From Acidobacteriota bacterium (GTDB taxonomy: Bacteria; Acidobacteriota; Terriglobia; Terriglobales; Acidobacteriaceae): 64,000 nt of DNA. Where the stretch lies: contig JAFDVR010000007.1 in assembly GCA_018268855.1 (NCBI GenBank), forward strand, positions 62,001 through 126,000. The letters run 5' to 3'. A program made the position numbers and the translations under genes. Below are positions 16,420 to 26,524 of the stretch, one piece after another. The number at the start of each line of letters is the position of its first letter. Position 1 is the first letter of the stretch. The notes beneath the pieces were generated by a model, which had not been told where the DNA came from, did not search any database, and saw only the letters and a list, made by a program, of their open reading frames with translations.

Positions 16420-17673
16420 TTACAACTGTTTATTGGGTAAACGGGGGCGGAGACCAGCCTTCCGTAACAAGGTGCCCGCACCCACACGCAGACAATCCTT
16501 CACCGTATCCATACTGGGCCTACGGTCCCTCAGATCGAAATCGAAAAATTTCAGCGGCTTCTGATATGAGCAGTACGCATCGCCCCATGTCATCATTCCG
16601 CAGTCGATATACTGCGGAATGCATCGCACATCGCGCTGTAGCACCACATGGCGGAAGTTGAAATGGGTAGGCTCCATTGGCTCCGGTTCTTTACCAATCA
16701 AATCAAGATAGTTCAGCCACCCAATCTCCACTCCGGCATAAATGGCTGCATCTGCCGTCACCGAAAATCGCGGATTCGCTTCAATCAGTCGCACAACGCC
16801 ATCCCGCGCATCGCGTTTTACTTCAATTTCACAGATACCGACGTAATTCACGCCATGTAGAAATCTGTCGCATAATGCGGCAATCTCCTCATCAATCACC
16901 GGTTCCGAAATCGATCCGCTGCCAAACTGGATTGGCTGCGCGCGCAACTCCCGTACCACGCAGTAGCCAAGACGCCTACTCCCTTTGCCATACACCGATA
17001 GATAGCAGAACTTCACATCGTCTCCACCCGCGATGATCTCCTGCACCACCGCTTCAGGACGCATCGGTTCTGCATATGCATATTTACGCAGAAGCTCCTC
17101 GGCCGTCTGTGCAGTAAATACTTTCAACCCTCGCAGTGGATTGCTCTCCGGTAAAGCATCCCACTCACGCTGGTGACGAGGCTTTACCAAACATGGAAAT
17201 CGCGCGGTTTCAGCGAACTGTTGCATCTCCTCAGCAGACTGCACATACGCTGTGTTTGGAATCGGCAGCCCATTTGCTTCAGCAAGCGCATACTGCCTTT
17301 CCTTACTCGCAAGAATCGCCTGCACTGCGATGGATTCCATAGAAAAGGTAAAGAACTCCGCCAGTACGCTCGCATGTCTGCCCATAGCAGAAACAAAGAT
17401 GTCCGCCGCGGGCATTAGCACCGGCTTCCCGCCAAGTTGCTGTGCCAACTTCACCATAAACACAACCCAGTCGTCGGGATGCGTGTCGGGATTGGGACAT
17501 AGATAAGACTTGCCATACGATGAGCGAAATCCCGGGTGCTCCGGAATACAATCGATTCCCACTACTTCAATTCCATGGCGAAGAAGATCGCGCATGAGGT
17601 TCAAACCCGTTTGATACACACTGGCCACAACGGCAGGCGGTCTCTTCACAGCAGCATGAGGCAGATCCGGCAT
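16420..17673 (-). CDS. ATP-grasp ligase, carboxylate-amine type
   Basis: 417 residues. The N-terminal pre-ATP-grasp domain contains VVGIDCIPEHPGFRSSYGKSY; the central part has FPCLVKPRHQREWDAL (ATP-binding Lys), EAVVQEIIAGGDDVKF and the metal-binding LIEANPRFSVTADAAIYAG. The pattern resembles ATP-grasp enzymes found with surface-polysaccharide deacetylases and D-aspartate-ligase-like proteins, which join an amino acid or other amine to a carboxylate. It is the first gene of a two-gene operon with the deacetylase, so the two may modify the same glycan amine: one exposes it, the other acylates it. Confidence 0.8.
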   Translation of the reverse strand: MPDLPHAAVKRPPAVVASVYQTGLNLMRDLLRHGIEVVGIDCIPEHPGFRSSYGKSYLCPNPDTHPDDWVVFMVKLAQQLGGKPVLMPAADIFVSAMGRHASVLAEFFTFSMESIAVQAILASKERQYALAEANGLPIPNTAYVQSAEEMQQFAETARFPCLVKPRHQREWDALPESNPLRGLKVFTAQTAEELLRKYAYAEPMRPEAVVQEIIAGGDDVKFCYLSVYGKGSRRLGYCVVRELRAQPIQFGSGSISEPVIDEEIAALCDRFLHGVNYVGICEIEVKRDARDGVVRLIEANPRFSVTADAAIYAGVEIGWLNYLDLIGKEPEPMEPTHFNFRHVVLQRDVRCIPQYIDCGMMTWGDAYCSYQKPLKFFDFDLRDRRPSMDTVKDCLRVGAGTLLRKAGLRPRLPNKQL

Positions 17674-17779
17674 AAACGCTCCAGAACAATAGGCAATACT
17701 CGTATGTTAGAGGCAAGAAACAGCTTTACCGCACATTACGCCGAATGTTTTTCCAGGATCATTCCTTCATAATTCACAT

Positions 17780-18931
17780 TCACCTGGGTGCGCTCGTTAC
17801 ACCCACATACGAGTCGGACGCGCCGTAGTACATCAGCCACTTGCCCTTGAACCACACCAGACCTTCGGCAAACGTGGTGCCTGGAGCGTATTGGCCATGG
17901 CTTTCCCACGCAAGCTTTGGCCCAAAGACCGGCTCATCCGTTCGCGCCAGCAGCTTCTGTGGATTGCGCGCGTCGAAGAGCGCTTCGCCCACGGTATACG
18001 TGCCAGGAGCTATGCCTGGAGCGGCCCATGCCTTCCAGCTATCGTCGCCATAGCCGGAGCGCTGCACGCCATTCCAGTTATGCGCGTCGGCATTCCGAGC
18101 GTTGTAGATAACGACAATGCCGCGCTCGGTCAGCACAGGCGGCGGTCCCATCTCCGGAAATGCGCTATCGAACTTCCCCTGCCGCGCATGCAGAACAACA
18201 ACCGGCTTGCCGTCTTTGCCCTCTATCGGAGTCCAGTGAATGAGGTCGTCCGAAGTCGCGAGCCGCACCTCGATTTCGCCCCAGAACATCAGGTACTTGC
18301 CATTCACCTTCGCCGCGATCAGGCGGCCGTTCTTCAACCGCGTGACAATGCCCGCTGATTTGTAGGCGAGCTTGTCATACTTCCCGCCGCTCACTCCCCC
18401 AAAAATCGGTCCATGCTTCACCCACGTCCGCAGATCGCGCGAGGTCGCCACGCCCGTCGTGTACGTCTGACGGATGCGCGACCACTGCGTGTACGTCATC
18501 ACATACGTTCCGTCCTCCGCCTCCACAACGCGCGGGTCTTCAGTGCCGCCTTCGTTCTCGCGGCCCAACTGGTCGTCCTTTGCGGGATAAAAGACCGGCG
18601 CAGGCAGCTTGGTGAAATGCACACCGTCACTGCTCTCCGCCATGCCCACACGCGACACATGCTCGCCCAATCCCATCTTGCCGCTATCATCTTCCGCGCG
18701 ATACAGCACATACACCTTGCCGTTGCGCACCACCGCCGCTGGATTGAACGTATGCAGCTTCTCCCAATGCACCGTCTTGCCGCTCACAGGATCGGTGAAC
18801 GTTGCATCCGACGGCTGAATCACCGGCTGCTCAGACGCACGCACCCACGGCCCAATCTGCCACTTAGCCTGCGCGCTCGCACAGACACAGGGCGCAAACA
18901 GCAACCCAATCGCAATCCATCGACGTATCAT
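17780..18931 (-). CDS. Exported glycoside hydrolase family 130-like protein
   Basis: 383 residues from MIRRWIAIGLLFAPCVCASAQ, a signal peptide; GGAGTGA lies upstream. The five-bladed propeller of GH130 is indicated by HTFNPAAVVRNGKVYVLYRAEDD, the conserved GGTEDPRVVE and repeated DGxxFxKLPxPVF blades. Family members are mannoside phosphorylases in the cytoplasm or, when exported, mannosidases. The signal peptide argues for hydrolysis outside the cytoplasm. It is followed closely upstream by a TPR-protein gene on the same strand. Confidence 0.82.
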   Translation of the reverse strand: MIRRWIAIGLLFAPCVCASAQAKWQIGPWVRASEQPVIQPSDATFTDPVSGKTVHWEKLHTFNPAAVVRNGKVYVLYRAEDDSGKMGLGEHVSRVGMAESSDGVHFTKLPAPVFYPAKDDQLGRENEGGTEDPRVVEAEDGTYVMTYTQWSRIRQTYTTGVATSRDLRTWVKHGPIFGGVSGGKYDKLAYKSAGIVTRLKNGRLIAAKVNGKYLMFWGEIEVRLATSDDLIHWTPIEGKDGKPVVVLHARQGKFDSAFPEMGPPPVLTERGIVVIYNARNADAHNWNGVQRSGYGDDSWKAWAAPGIAPGTYTVGEALFDARNPQKLLARTDEPVFGPKLAWESHGQYAPGTTFAEGLVWFKGKWLMYYGASDSYVGVTSAPR

Positions 18932-18960
18932 TACATTCACTCCATAGCATGCAGAGCACA

Positions 18961-19821
18961 TCAGTCGGCTGAAAGACTCAACTCAAGCTCAGATGTTTCC
19001 ACGTTTGGATATTCTTCCAGCCACGCTTCAAGTACCTTTACTGCGTCTTCGCGACAAACGGCTGCCAAGCTCATGCGCCGCATGCCAGCATCCATCTTGT
19101 CCTGCCGCGTACAAGGATGCGCATCTGGATTGCCGCGACTGCATTCCTCACATAGATACCGGAGGGTAGACCAGTCTTCCACTCCCATCTCAGCGGTTTC
19201 GCAGATATCCCGAAGCTTTTCGACAGCGGCATCATCCGCTCCATGCACTTCGAATTCATACGTGGAGTATTCCGATGCGTGCCAGAGCTCAAGCTCATCG
19301 AACACGGTGTACTCGTATCCTTGCGAGGTGCGTGTGCCGCTCGGAGCGCCATCATGCAAAACAACATCCTGATATCTGCGCCCTGATTCGGGCAAGGGAA
19401 CGTTGTTCACAACCATGCGCGCGGGATCAATCCGAGTACCCCAAACCACCTCTGCATTGTCGTTAGGATTAAGGCGAACACATGCGGTCGACGGTTCCAT
19501 CAAAGGTTCTGGCATCTCCACCTGAAACGTGATGCCAAGCGCGTGCCATGCACGTACAGCTTCATGCCAGTTTCGGAGAGCTGTTGCTGCAATTCCAAGG
19601 TTCCACCATGCTGCTTCGTTTGTGGAATTAATAAGAACCGCAGCCTGATTTAACCGTAGGCTTTCGTCCCATTGACCTTTGTACTTTGCGTTGAGAGCTT
19701 GGTTGTAGAAATCAGCATCAACGTCGGGATGGAGTTTACCTGCCAAGCGATAGAACACACGATCCGCGGTTCCGGAACGTCTCCCCAGTTCCACTATCCA
19801 CTTGGCAACTCTCTTCAGCAT
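18961..19821 (-). CDS. TPR-repeat protein of unknown function
   Basis: 286 residues. Residues about 35-105 contain two or three tetratricopeptide-like helices (DFYNQALNAKYKGQWDESL, NEAAWWNLGIAATALRNWHEAVRAW). The C-terminal half contains CEECSRGNPDAHPCTRQD, whose cysteines and histidine could bind a metal, and an acidic end. No signal peptide is present. It starts 37 bases from the divergent hydrolase gene at 19859. I recognise no known function. Confidence 0.7.
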   Translation of the reverse strand: MLKRVAKWIVELGRRSGTADRVFYRLAGKLHPDVDADFYNQALNAKYKGQWDESLRLNQAAVLINSTNEAAWWNLGIAATALRNWHEAVRAWHALGITFQVEMPEPLMEPSTACVRLNPNDNAEVVWGTRIDPARMVVNNVPLPESGRRYQDVVLHDGAPSGTRTSQGYEYTVFDELELWHASEYSTYEFEVHGADDAAVEKLRDICETAEMGVEDWSTLRYLCEECSRGNPDAHPCTRQDKMDAGMRRMSLAAVCREDAVKVLEAWLEEYPNVETSELELSLSAD

Positions 19822-19858
19822 GCAATGTAGTGTACGCGCGACTTGGTAAACTTGAGAG

Positions 19859-21055
19859 ATGCTCCGAAAGCTTTATGCGCAGTGGATGATCCGTTGGGAG
19901 ACTGCGCTCACCACCCGCGACACCAATCGCATTGTGCGTCCGCTGGAGTGGGGATTTGACTGGCTCGCGTCCTTCAGCCGCCTCGCCGCTGAATCCAACG
20001 AAGACTCTCCTGACGCGCTCGACCGCATGGTGCGCATCAACAAAGAGATCATCGCGCGCGGCGAGGAGTTCTACGGCTACACCACGCCGACAGACTTCCG
20101 TCTGGAAGAACGCCATCCGCAACTCTTCCCAACCAATGTGCGCCCGGAGACACTCGCGCAGGACGCAAAACTAAAGGCCGACGCAGCCGCTGGCAAGCTC
20201 GACAAAGCGCAGTATCTGCGCTTCACCTCGCCCGTGCGCACAAGGTATCCCGAGAACGATCAGGTCAACGCGCGCTGGTATCCCGAACCTGCTGACAAGC
20301 GGAAGCCCGGACCGCGCCAGGCCATCATCGTGATGCCGCAGTGGAACGCGGACGCCTTCAGCCACAACGCTCTGTGCGAAATCTTTAACCGCTTCGGCGT
20401 TGCGGGCCTGCGGCTCTCCAAGCCATACCACGATATCCGCCGCCCCGCTGAGCTGGAGCGCAGCGACTACGCCGTCTCCTCCAACGTCGGCCGCACCGTC
20501 GTCGCCTGTCAGCAGGCGGTCGCGGACATCCGCTCCTGCATCGACTGGCTGCAGCAGCAGGGCTACGAACAGATCGGAGTGCTCGGCACCAGTCTCGGTT
20601 CGTGCTATTCCTTCATGGCTGCGGCGTTCGATCCGCGCATCCAGGTCTGCATCTTCAACCACGCCAGCGTGCGCTTCGGCGATGTGGTCTGGACAGGCCA
20701 GAGCACACGCCACATCCGCCAGGCGTTTGAAGACAACAACCTCTCGCAGGACGACATTCGCCACGCCTTTATGGGCATCAGCCCCGAGAGCGTGATGGAC
20801 CGCTTCGCACTAAACAAAACGCGGCAAACACTCGTCATCCACGCCACATGGGACCTTACCTTTATCGAGCAGTACTCGCTCGAAGTGCTGAAGGCCTTCC
20901 GCGAACGCAATGTGAACTTCGTCTCCAAGGTGCTGCCCTGCGGTCACTACACCACTGGCGAAACGCCGTACAAATACATCGACGGCTGGTATATGGGATC
21001 CTTCGGCTACAAAGCGTTCAAACGCCTTCGCGAACAGGCCCTCTTGCAGAGATAA
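19859..21055 (+). CDS. Alpha/beta hydrolase (ABHD18-like)
   Basis: 398 residues. The nucleophile elbow is GVLGTSLGSC (Ser in GTSLG), the strand before it DWLQQQGYEQI, and the catalytic His is probably in KVLPCGHYTTGETPYKY near the C-terminus, with the acid in ATWDLTF. Mid-protein PQWNADAFSHNALCEIFNRFGVAGLRLSKPYH is characteristic of the ABHD18/DUF2048-like group, whose substrates are poorly known. No signal peptide. It shares a short divergent promoter region with the TPR gene. Confidence 0.78.
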   Translation: MLRKLYAQWMIRWETALTTRDTNRIVRPLEWGFDWLASFSRLAAESNEDSPDALDRMVRINKEIIARGEEFYGYTTPTDFRLEERHPQLFPTNVRPETLAQDAKLKADAAAGKLDKAQYLRFTSPVRTRYPENDQVNARWYPEPADKRKPGPRQAIIVMPQWNADAFSHNALCEIFNRFGVAGLRLSKPYHDIRRPAELERSDYAVSSNVGRTVVACQQAVADIRSCIDWLQQQGYEQIGVLGTSLGSCYSFMAAAFDPRIQVCIFNHASVRFGDVVWTGQSTRHIRQAFEDNNLSQDDIRHAFMGISPESVMDRFALNKTRQTLVIHATWDLTFIEQYSLEVLKAFRERNVNFVSKVLPCGHYTTGETPYKYIDGWYMGSFGYKAFKRLREQALLQR

Positions 21056-21091
21056 AGCACAACGTATCTGCCCGGTAACCATCCAATAAGT

Positions 21092-21646
21092 ATGCGCACC
21101 ATCCAGACCATCGGACACTCCACCCATCCCATCGAAGAGTTCCTCGCGATGCTGCGCGCGCATGACGTGCAACACCTGGTGGACGTTCGCACCGTTCCTA
21201 AATCGCGTCACAATCCGCAGTTCGCAAAAGAAAATCTGCAACCTGCCATCGAAGAAGCAGGGCTCAGATACACCTACATGGGTACGACGCTCGGCGGGTT
21301 CCGCCGCCCGCAACCCGACTCGCCCAACATGGCCTGGCGCAACACCAGCTTTCGCGGATACGCCGACTACATGCAGACACCGCAGTTCGCCGAAGCCCTT
21401 ACCCAGCTCGAATCCATCGCAGAAAAGCAATGCACCGCCATCATGTGCGCCGAGTCCATGCCGTGGCGCTGCCATCGCTCTCTCATCGCAGATGCGCTCA
21501 TCGCGCGCGGCTGGACCGTCTACGAGATCATGAGCATGGCTCCCGCCAAACTACGCAAACTCCCCGAATGGGCATGCGTCACACACGGACGCGTAACGTA
21601 TCCACTCAGCGAGCGGCTCAACTTCCCGGTCAACGAAAATCACTAA
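21092..21646 (+). CDS. DUF488 domain protein
   Basis: 184 residues. The family signature is clear: TIGHSTHPIEEFLAMLRAHDV, VDVRTVPKSRHNPQF, YTYMGTTLGGFR, then CAESMPWRCHRSLIADAL. Conserved Cys, Arg and His residues suggest an enzymatic or nucleotide-related role, but the family is uncharacterised. It lies 36 bases downstream of the hydrolase gene and is probably cotranscribed. Confidence 0.88.
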   Translation: MRTIQTIGHSTHPIEEFLAMLRAHDVQHLVDVRTVPKSRHNPQFAKENLQPAIEEAGLRYTYMGTTLGGFRRPQPDSPNMAWRNTSFRGYADYMQTPQFAEALTQLESIAEKQCTAIMCAESMPWRCHRSLIADALIARGWTVYEIMSMAPAKLRKLPEWACVTHGRVTYPLSERLNFPVNENH

Positions 21647-21671
21647 AATTCACAACTGAGGCTTACCACGA

Positions 21672-23312
21672 TTACATCGGCGATGAGGCCACCGGATTCT
21701 TCATGCTGTCTTCTTCCGCATCCGGCACCTCTTCCTTCTCCTCGTGATATACCATCTCGGAGTTGATCTTCCAGAGGTTCGCCTTCGACATCACACCATT
21801 CAGCACGTTCTCCACTGCCTGCATCGCCGTCAACATGCTGTGGTCCTGATTGTTGTACTTATGCATCCCGTTGCGGCCTACGAGGAACAGGTTCTCAAAT
21901 CCATCTGTAAACGCGCGCAACTCGTCAAAGCGATCGTACGTGCCAAAATATGCAGGATACGTCTTCGGCACGCGCACCACATGCGCATCCTCAAACTCAG
22001 CCGTAGGAAGAATCCCGATCTTCTGTAGTTCCTGCGCTCCAAAACGCTTCAATTCTTCATCCGGCATCGACCATAGCGGGTCCGTCTCGTAGCAGAAATA
22101 CTCCAGCCCAATCCATACCTTGCCTGGCTGCACCAGGTACGGGCTCCAGTTATTGAAGATCTGCAAGCGGCCAATCAATACGTCCGGCTCCTGAATGTAA
22201 ATCCAGGTGTCTTTCAGCAACCCGCCGTCCTTCTCCGTGACGGCCAACCTATCCACCAGTAAACCAATGGTGATGAAGTCGCGATAGATCAATCCATCAG
22301 CCACTTGCTGCACAGCATCGGGAACCGGCGTGCCTGTGTGCTCCATCGCATGAACAAGGTCGCGCATCGGCATGGTAGAGAAGAAGTAGTCGCCCTCAAA
22401 GCGCTGCACCTCGCCGGCATCATTCATCGCATCTACCGCAACAACGCGATTGCTCTCAGTGTGCATGCCGATGACTTTCATGCCCATGTGGATTTCGCCG
22501 CCACCCGCGACTACCTTGTCGGCCACATGCTCCCACAACTGCCCAGGACCGAACTTCGGATACAGAAATCGCTCAATCAGCGAGGTGTCCGTTTTCTTCT
22601 GCGCAATATCGCCGCTCGTTTCCTTCTTCTGAAACGTCTTCGCAATAAAGTGCTTCACTGCTGTCGTCAGCGACAAGCCCTTGATTCGCTGCGCACCCCA
22701 CTCAGCAGAAATTTCATCGCACCGCGTTCCCCACACCTTCTCCGTGTAGCTCTTGAAGAACGTGAGATAGAGCTGCTTGCCAAACCGATTAATCAAAAAG
22801 TCCTCAAGACTTTTCTCCGGCTTGATTTGCGACATGCGCGAACCGATATAGCTCACACCCACGCGCATCGTGCGATGCAGCCCCAGCTTCGTCAACGTGT
22901 CCTTCGTCAGCGTGATGGGATAGTCAAAGAACTTTCGCAAAAAATAAATGCGGCTCTTGCGCGGACGGATCAGCATCACCAGGTCATGCTCTTCCGCCGT
23001 CTTCTCTGAACTCGCTCCCATGCCCGCGATCGAGCGCGATTCGTTCTGATACGTGATCGCGGCAGCATTATCGGCGCCGCGCTCCGTCGGCATCTGCTCC
23101 AGCCACCACTCCATCACGCGGTCGCTCTTGGAAAAGAACCGGTGCCCGCCAATATCCATGCGGTTGCCCTTGTACCGCACCGTGCGCGAGATGCCGCCAA
23201 TCTCGTGCGATGCCTCCAACACAACAGGCTGCACATCCGACTGCTTCTGAAACTCCAGCGCGGCCGTAAGACCGGCGGGGCCTGCGCCGATGATCACGGC
23301 TTTCGATGGCAT
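21672..23312 (-). CDS. FAD-dependent oxidoreductase, UDP-galactopyranose-mutase-like
   Basis: 546 residues. The N-terminal dinucleotide fold is [18 protein letters not shown], followed by [33 protein letters not shown], typical of NAD(P)-binding Rossmann proteins of the amine-oxidase/UGM superfamily. [19 protein letters not shown] near the C-terminus is the second FAD-binding segment. Proteins of this type accompany polysaccharide clusters. It is divergent from the epimerase gene (151-base gap), which fits a joint role in surface sugar synthesis. The precise reaction is unknown. Confidence 0.82.
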   Translation of the reverse strand: MPSKAVIIGAGPAGLTAALEFQKQSDVQPVVLEASHEIGGISRTVRYKGNRMDIGGHRFFSKSDRVMEWWLEQMPTERGADNAAAITYQNESRSIAGMGASSEKTAEEHDLVMLIRPRKSRIYFLRKFFDYPITLTKDTLTKLGLHRTMRVGVSYIGSRMSQIKPEKSLEDFLINRFGKQLYLTFFKSYTEKVWGTRCDEISAEWGAQRIKGLSLTTAVKHFIAKTFQKKETSGDIAQKKTDTSLIERFLYPKFGPGQLWEHVADKVVAGGGEIHMGMKVIGMHTESNRVVAVDAMNDAGEVQRFEGDYFFSTMPMRDLVHAMEHTGTPVPDAVQQVADGLIYRDFITIGLLVDRLAVTEKDGGLLKDTWIYIQEPDVLIGRLQIFNNWSPYLVQPGKVWIGLEYFCYETDPLWSMPDEELKRFGAQELQKIGILPTAEFEDAHVVRVPKTYPAYFGTYDRFDELRAFTDGFENLFLVGRNGMHKYNNQDHSMLTAMQAVENVLNGVMSKANLWKINSEMVYHEEKEEVPDAEEDSMKNPVASSPM

Positions 23313-23463
23313 GTAGATACGTTCCTCAAAAAATGGCTTCTTTTGATATTAAGACGCATATAGGCATCATCGGAACGCCCTCATTCCTCACGCCAACTTC
23401 CGCACGCATCACAAATATGCATCCCAACCTAAAAAGGCACTGTCTTTATAGGAACATAGACTT

Positions 23464-24510
23464 ATGGCCCATTATCTTGTCACGGGAGCTTCCGGTTTTT
23501 TTGGCGGAGTTCTCAAGCGCCGCCTTCTCCGCGAAGGTCACACCGTCGTCAACATCGACCTCGAGCCTGACGAGGATGCCGGCGCAGCCGGCCTCACCAG
23601 CATTCAAGGCGATCTCCGTGACCGCAGTCTGATGGAGCGCGTGTTTAATGAGCACCGCTTCGACGCCATCTTTCATGTGGCCGCGCAACTGGCACACGGC
23701 ACGAAATTGGACGAACATCTGCTCTGGACGAGCAACGTAGACGCCACCGTTCTGCTCGCCGAACTGGCAAAGCAACACGGCATTAAACCATTTGTGTTTG
23801 TCTCGACGAACTGCCTCTGGGCCGCTAATCTTGGCCACCCAGTGCATGAAGAGAACGACGAACCCTCTCCCATCGAAATCTATGGACGCTCCAAGCTCGA
23901 AGCAGAAATCCGCCTCAAACCTTTCATGGGCGCCCTCAACGTCGTCATCCTCCGCTGCCCCACCATCATGGACAGCGGCCGCCTCGGCCTGCTCGCCATT
24001 CTCTACGAATTCATCGACGACCATAAGACCGTCTGGGTGGTCGGCGACGGCAGCAACCGTTATCAGTTCATCTACGCGGAAGACCTTGCCACCGCCTGCA
24101 TCCAGGGTGCAAGTTACGGCAAGAGCGGTCTCTTCCATATCGGTTCCGACAACGTAAAGTCCATGCGCGAAGTCTACGAGGCCGTCGTCCGCGCTGGCGG
24201 CAGCCGCAGCAAAGTGCGCTCACTTCCCAAAGGCCCCACCATCGCCGCCATGAAGCTCGCGCACAAACTCAAAGTCTCGCCCCTTGGCCCGTATCACTAC
24301 AAGATGATCGCGGAGAGCTTCCTCTTCGACACCTCAAAGATCAAGCGCGAACTCGGCTGGCAACCCACTCTCACTAATGAGGAAATGCTTCTGCGCGCCT
24401 ACGATTACTACAAGCAAAACCGCAAAGAGATTGCGGCACGCACCAATGTTTCCGCACATCGCAAACCGGCGGAGATGGGAGTCATTCGTTTATTGAAGTG
24501 GATCTCGTAG
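23464..24510 (+). CDS. NAD-dependent sugar epimerase/dehydratase (extended SDR)
   Basis: 348 residues. GASGFFGGVLKRRL is the NAD-binding glycine motif, IQGDLRDRSLMERVF the acidic cofactor site, and FVFVSTNCLW plus IYGRSKLEAE give the Ser and Tyr-x3-Lys active site. The C-terminal substrate domain includes HIGSDNVKSMREVYEAVVRAGG. The cytoplasmic enzyme acts on a nucleotide sugar or an isoprenoid-like substrate; specificity is not visible. It is divergent from the FAD oxidoreductase. Confidence 0.88.
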   Translation: MAHYLVTGASGFFGGVLKRRLLREGHTVVNIDLEPDEDAGAAGLTSIQGDLRDRSLMERVFNEHRFDAIFHVAAQLAHGTKLDEHLLWTSNVDATVLLAELAKQHGIKPFVFVSTNCLWAANLGHPVHEENDEPSPIEIYGRSKLEAEIRLKPFMGALNVVILRCPTIMDSGRLGLLAILYEFIDDHKTVWVVGDGSNRYQFIYAEDLATACIQGASYGKSGLFHIGSDNVKSMREVYEAVVRAGGSRSKVRSLPKGPTIAAMKLAHKLKVSPLGPYHYKMIAESFLFDTSKIKRELGWQPTLTNEEMLLRAYDYYKQNRKEIAARTNVSAHRKPAEMGVIRLLKWIS

Positions 24511-24599
24511 TCTTTAGGGCTGCAACCACTGTGCCGAATCTTCCGTGAGAACGGAAATGTGAAGAGCGGAAGTCTGTGTCCGTTGAACCGAGAGGAGAA

Positions 24600-24676
24600 T
24601 GGTCGGGGCGGAGGGATTCGAACCCCCGGCCCTCTGCTCCCAAAGCAGATGCGCTACCAGGCTGCGCTACGCCCCG
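24600..24676 (-). tRNA. tRNA-Pro (anticodon TGG)
   Basis: 77 bases including an encoded CCA. The acceptor CGGGGCG pairs with CGCCCCG, the D arm carries GCGCAGCCTGGTAGCGC, the anticodon stem TCTGC/GCAGA holds TTTGGGA with TGG, and the T arm reads CGGGGGTTCGAATCCC. It reads proline codons CCA/CCG. Confidence 0.97.
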
Positions 24677-24778
24677 ACTCCATTCATTCTATCAAGCAGC
24701 ACGAGACGCTGCCCGGATGTCCGTGACTGGATTAAAAGTGATAGGATTCGAAGCGGTCTTCAGGCGATTGTCTCTTGA

Positions 24779-25294
24779 TTAGTGGCGCATCCCCATCGCA
24801 AAGAAATGTCCCATCAACCACGCCAGAACCGCCAACGGGACCGCCAGCAGTGCCATCATGCACAGCATCAGAATCACCAGAAAACCCCAATCGCGCCGCG
24901 TGCCACGCTGCCCAGCCTGGGACGCGCGCTCCAGCAACGCAAAATTTTTGCGGTTTGCCTTCCATGCGATATCAAAGGCATCGCCAATCAAAGGAATGGC
25001 TCCAACCACCGTTTCAATCGCAATGTTGGCGATCATTCGTAACAGAGTCACATTCGGCACGCCGCGCGTCCACGCTGCCAGCACAATAATCCACGATGCC
25101 ATCGCACCCAGAATGTCGCCGATGCCGGGAATCAGCCCGACGATGCCGTCAAGGCCAAAACGGATATTCGTCCCAGGTATGCGGAGAAAATCATCAAGGA
25201 TGTGCGAGAGATAGTTAAGCGACTCGTCCGTAAACAGCGATGAGCCACGTTGCGAACGAGGCCGCAGGATCTCGGGTTCAGACTTCTTTGCCAT
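24779..25294 (-). CDS. DUF4112 membrane protein
   Basis: 171 residues. The family signature [29 protein letters not shown] and [22 protein letters not shown] is present, with two or three hydrophobic segments and a final hydrophobic pair ([22 protein letters not shown]). Function unknown; probably an inner-membrane protein. It is 24 bases from the acyltransferase-like gene and may be the last gene of the GH89 operon, though the link may be only positional. Confidence 0.85.
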   Translation of the reverse strand: MAKKSEPEILRPRSQRGSSLFTDESLNYLSHILDDFLRIPGTNIRFGLDGIVGLIPGIGDILGAMASWIIVLAAWTRGVPNVTLLRMIANIAIETVVGAIPLIGDAFDIAWKANRKNFALLERASQAGQRGTRRDWGFLVILMLCMMALLAVPLAVLAWLMGHFFAMGMRH

Positions 25295-25318
25295 GCGTGT
25301 CTTTCAGTAGGATGCGCG

Positions 25319-26521
25319 TCAGATCTTCAGGAAGATGCGCTTGCGATAAAACGGATACACAATCAGCCAGCACACCAACGTGAAGACCAGCGAATAGATA
25401 AGCGCGGCAAAGCCGGTGTGATGCACCACGCTGAACACCGCGCGATAGAGCATCTTCTTCAGCGTATCTCCCGGCGCGGGATGAATGTTGTGCAGGATTG
25501 AATCGCCGAGTTCAGAAACCATGTACGCCAGAATCGCATTCGTCCCAAACACAAGCAGCGGCTTGTAGATCGTCGGATGCTCCGGCGCATCGGCGCGCGT
25601 GACATCTGCGCGGCCAATCCGGCGGACGTCGATGATGTAGATGGCCAGCGCAAGCAGCAGCAAACTCCATCCACCGGCAAACAGTGCGAACGAACTTGTC
25701 CACAGCTTCTTATTGATGGGGAAGCTGAAATTCCACGCCGCACCGGCGCACACCATCAGCGTTCCGGCAATCGCAATGCCGGACATCTTTACTTCCATCG
25801 CGCGCTTCGTGCGCAGCCACAATCCTGTCAGCAAACCAAAGAGCGTTGTCGCAATAGAAGGAATCGTGGATAGCAGTCCCTCAGGATCGCGGACCTTCTC
25901 ATACAGGTGCGACGCGCCAAAGATGTGGCGGTCGATGTAAGCCGTCAGGTTGCCATTCATGTCGTTGATTGGAATGTCATGTGTAGGCACACCGAATCCC
26001 GGCACGGGCACGAACCGCATCAAGGCCCAATAGCCCACCAGGCACGCAACGGCAATCACTACCTTGTCCTTCCACGTAGGCGAGATGAGATAAAGGGTTG
26101 CCACAATCAGGTAGCAAATTGCAATGCGCGGCAGCACGCCATAGATACGCGCCGTATGGATATGGAAGAACGGAAAGTTGTTGACCACTAATCCAAACAC
26201 AAACAGCAGCGCAGCCCGCCGCAACGTGTGCAGAAAGAGCGTCATGCTCGATTCGCCCTTGGCTTTACGCGCTGCGGTCGACAGCACCGTCGAGATGCCG
26301 ACGAGAAAAAGAAATGTCGGGAACACCAGATCAGTCGGCGTAAAGCCGTTCCACTTTGCATGGGTCAACGGATGGAACGGCCCGCCGCCAGTCTGGTTGT
26401 TCACAAGAATCATGAAGCCGATGGTAAGACCGCGCAGCACGTCGAGCGACAGCATGCGCTTCGGCTTGCTTATTGTCGTGCTGACTACGTCACTATCAAT
26501 CGTGCGCGCGATCTCGCTCAT
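25319..26521 (-). CDS. HGSNAT/YeiB-like membrane acyltransferase (DUF5009 type)
   Basis: 400 residues with about ten to eleven membrane segments. The conserved opening RMLSLDVLRGLTIGFMILVNN, then THAKWNGFTPTDLVFPTFLFLVG, marks the family of heparan-alpha-glucosaminide N-acetyltransferase and its bacterial relatives, which move acetyl from cytosolic acetyl-CoA across the membrane to an amino sugar. It begins 3 bases after the stop of the GH89 gene, so it is cotranscribed. The acceptor in bacteria is not established. Confidence 0.85.
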   Translation of the reverse strand: MSEIARTIDSDVVSTTISKPKRMLSLDVLRGLTIGFMILVNNQTGGGPFHPLTHAKWNGFTPTDLVFPTFLFLVGISTVLSTAARKAKGESSMTLFLHTLRRAALLFVFGLVVNNFPFFHIHTARIYGVLPRIAICYLIVATLYLISPTWKDKVVIAVACLVGYWALMRFVPVPGFGVPTHDIPINDMNGNLTAYIDRHIFGASHLYEKVRDPEGLLSTIPSIATTLFGLLTGLWLRTKRAMEVKMSGIAIAGTLMVCAGAAWNFSFPINKKLWTSSFALFAGGWSLLLLALAIYIIDVRRIGRADVTRADAPEHPTIYKPLLVFGTNAILAYMVSELGDSILHNIHPAPGDTLKKMLYRAVFSVVHHTGFAALIYSLVFTLVCWLIVYPFYRKRIFLKI

Positions 26522-26524
26522 CTC

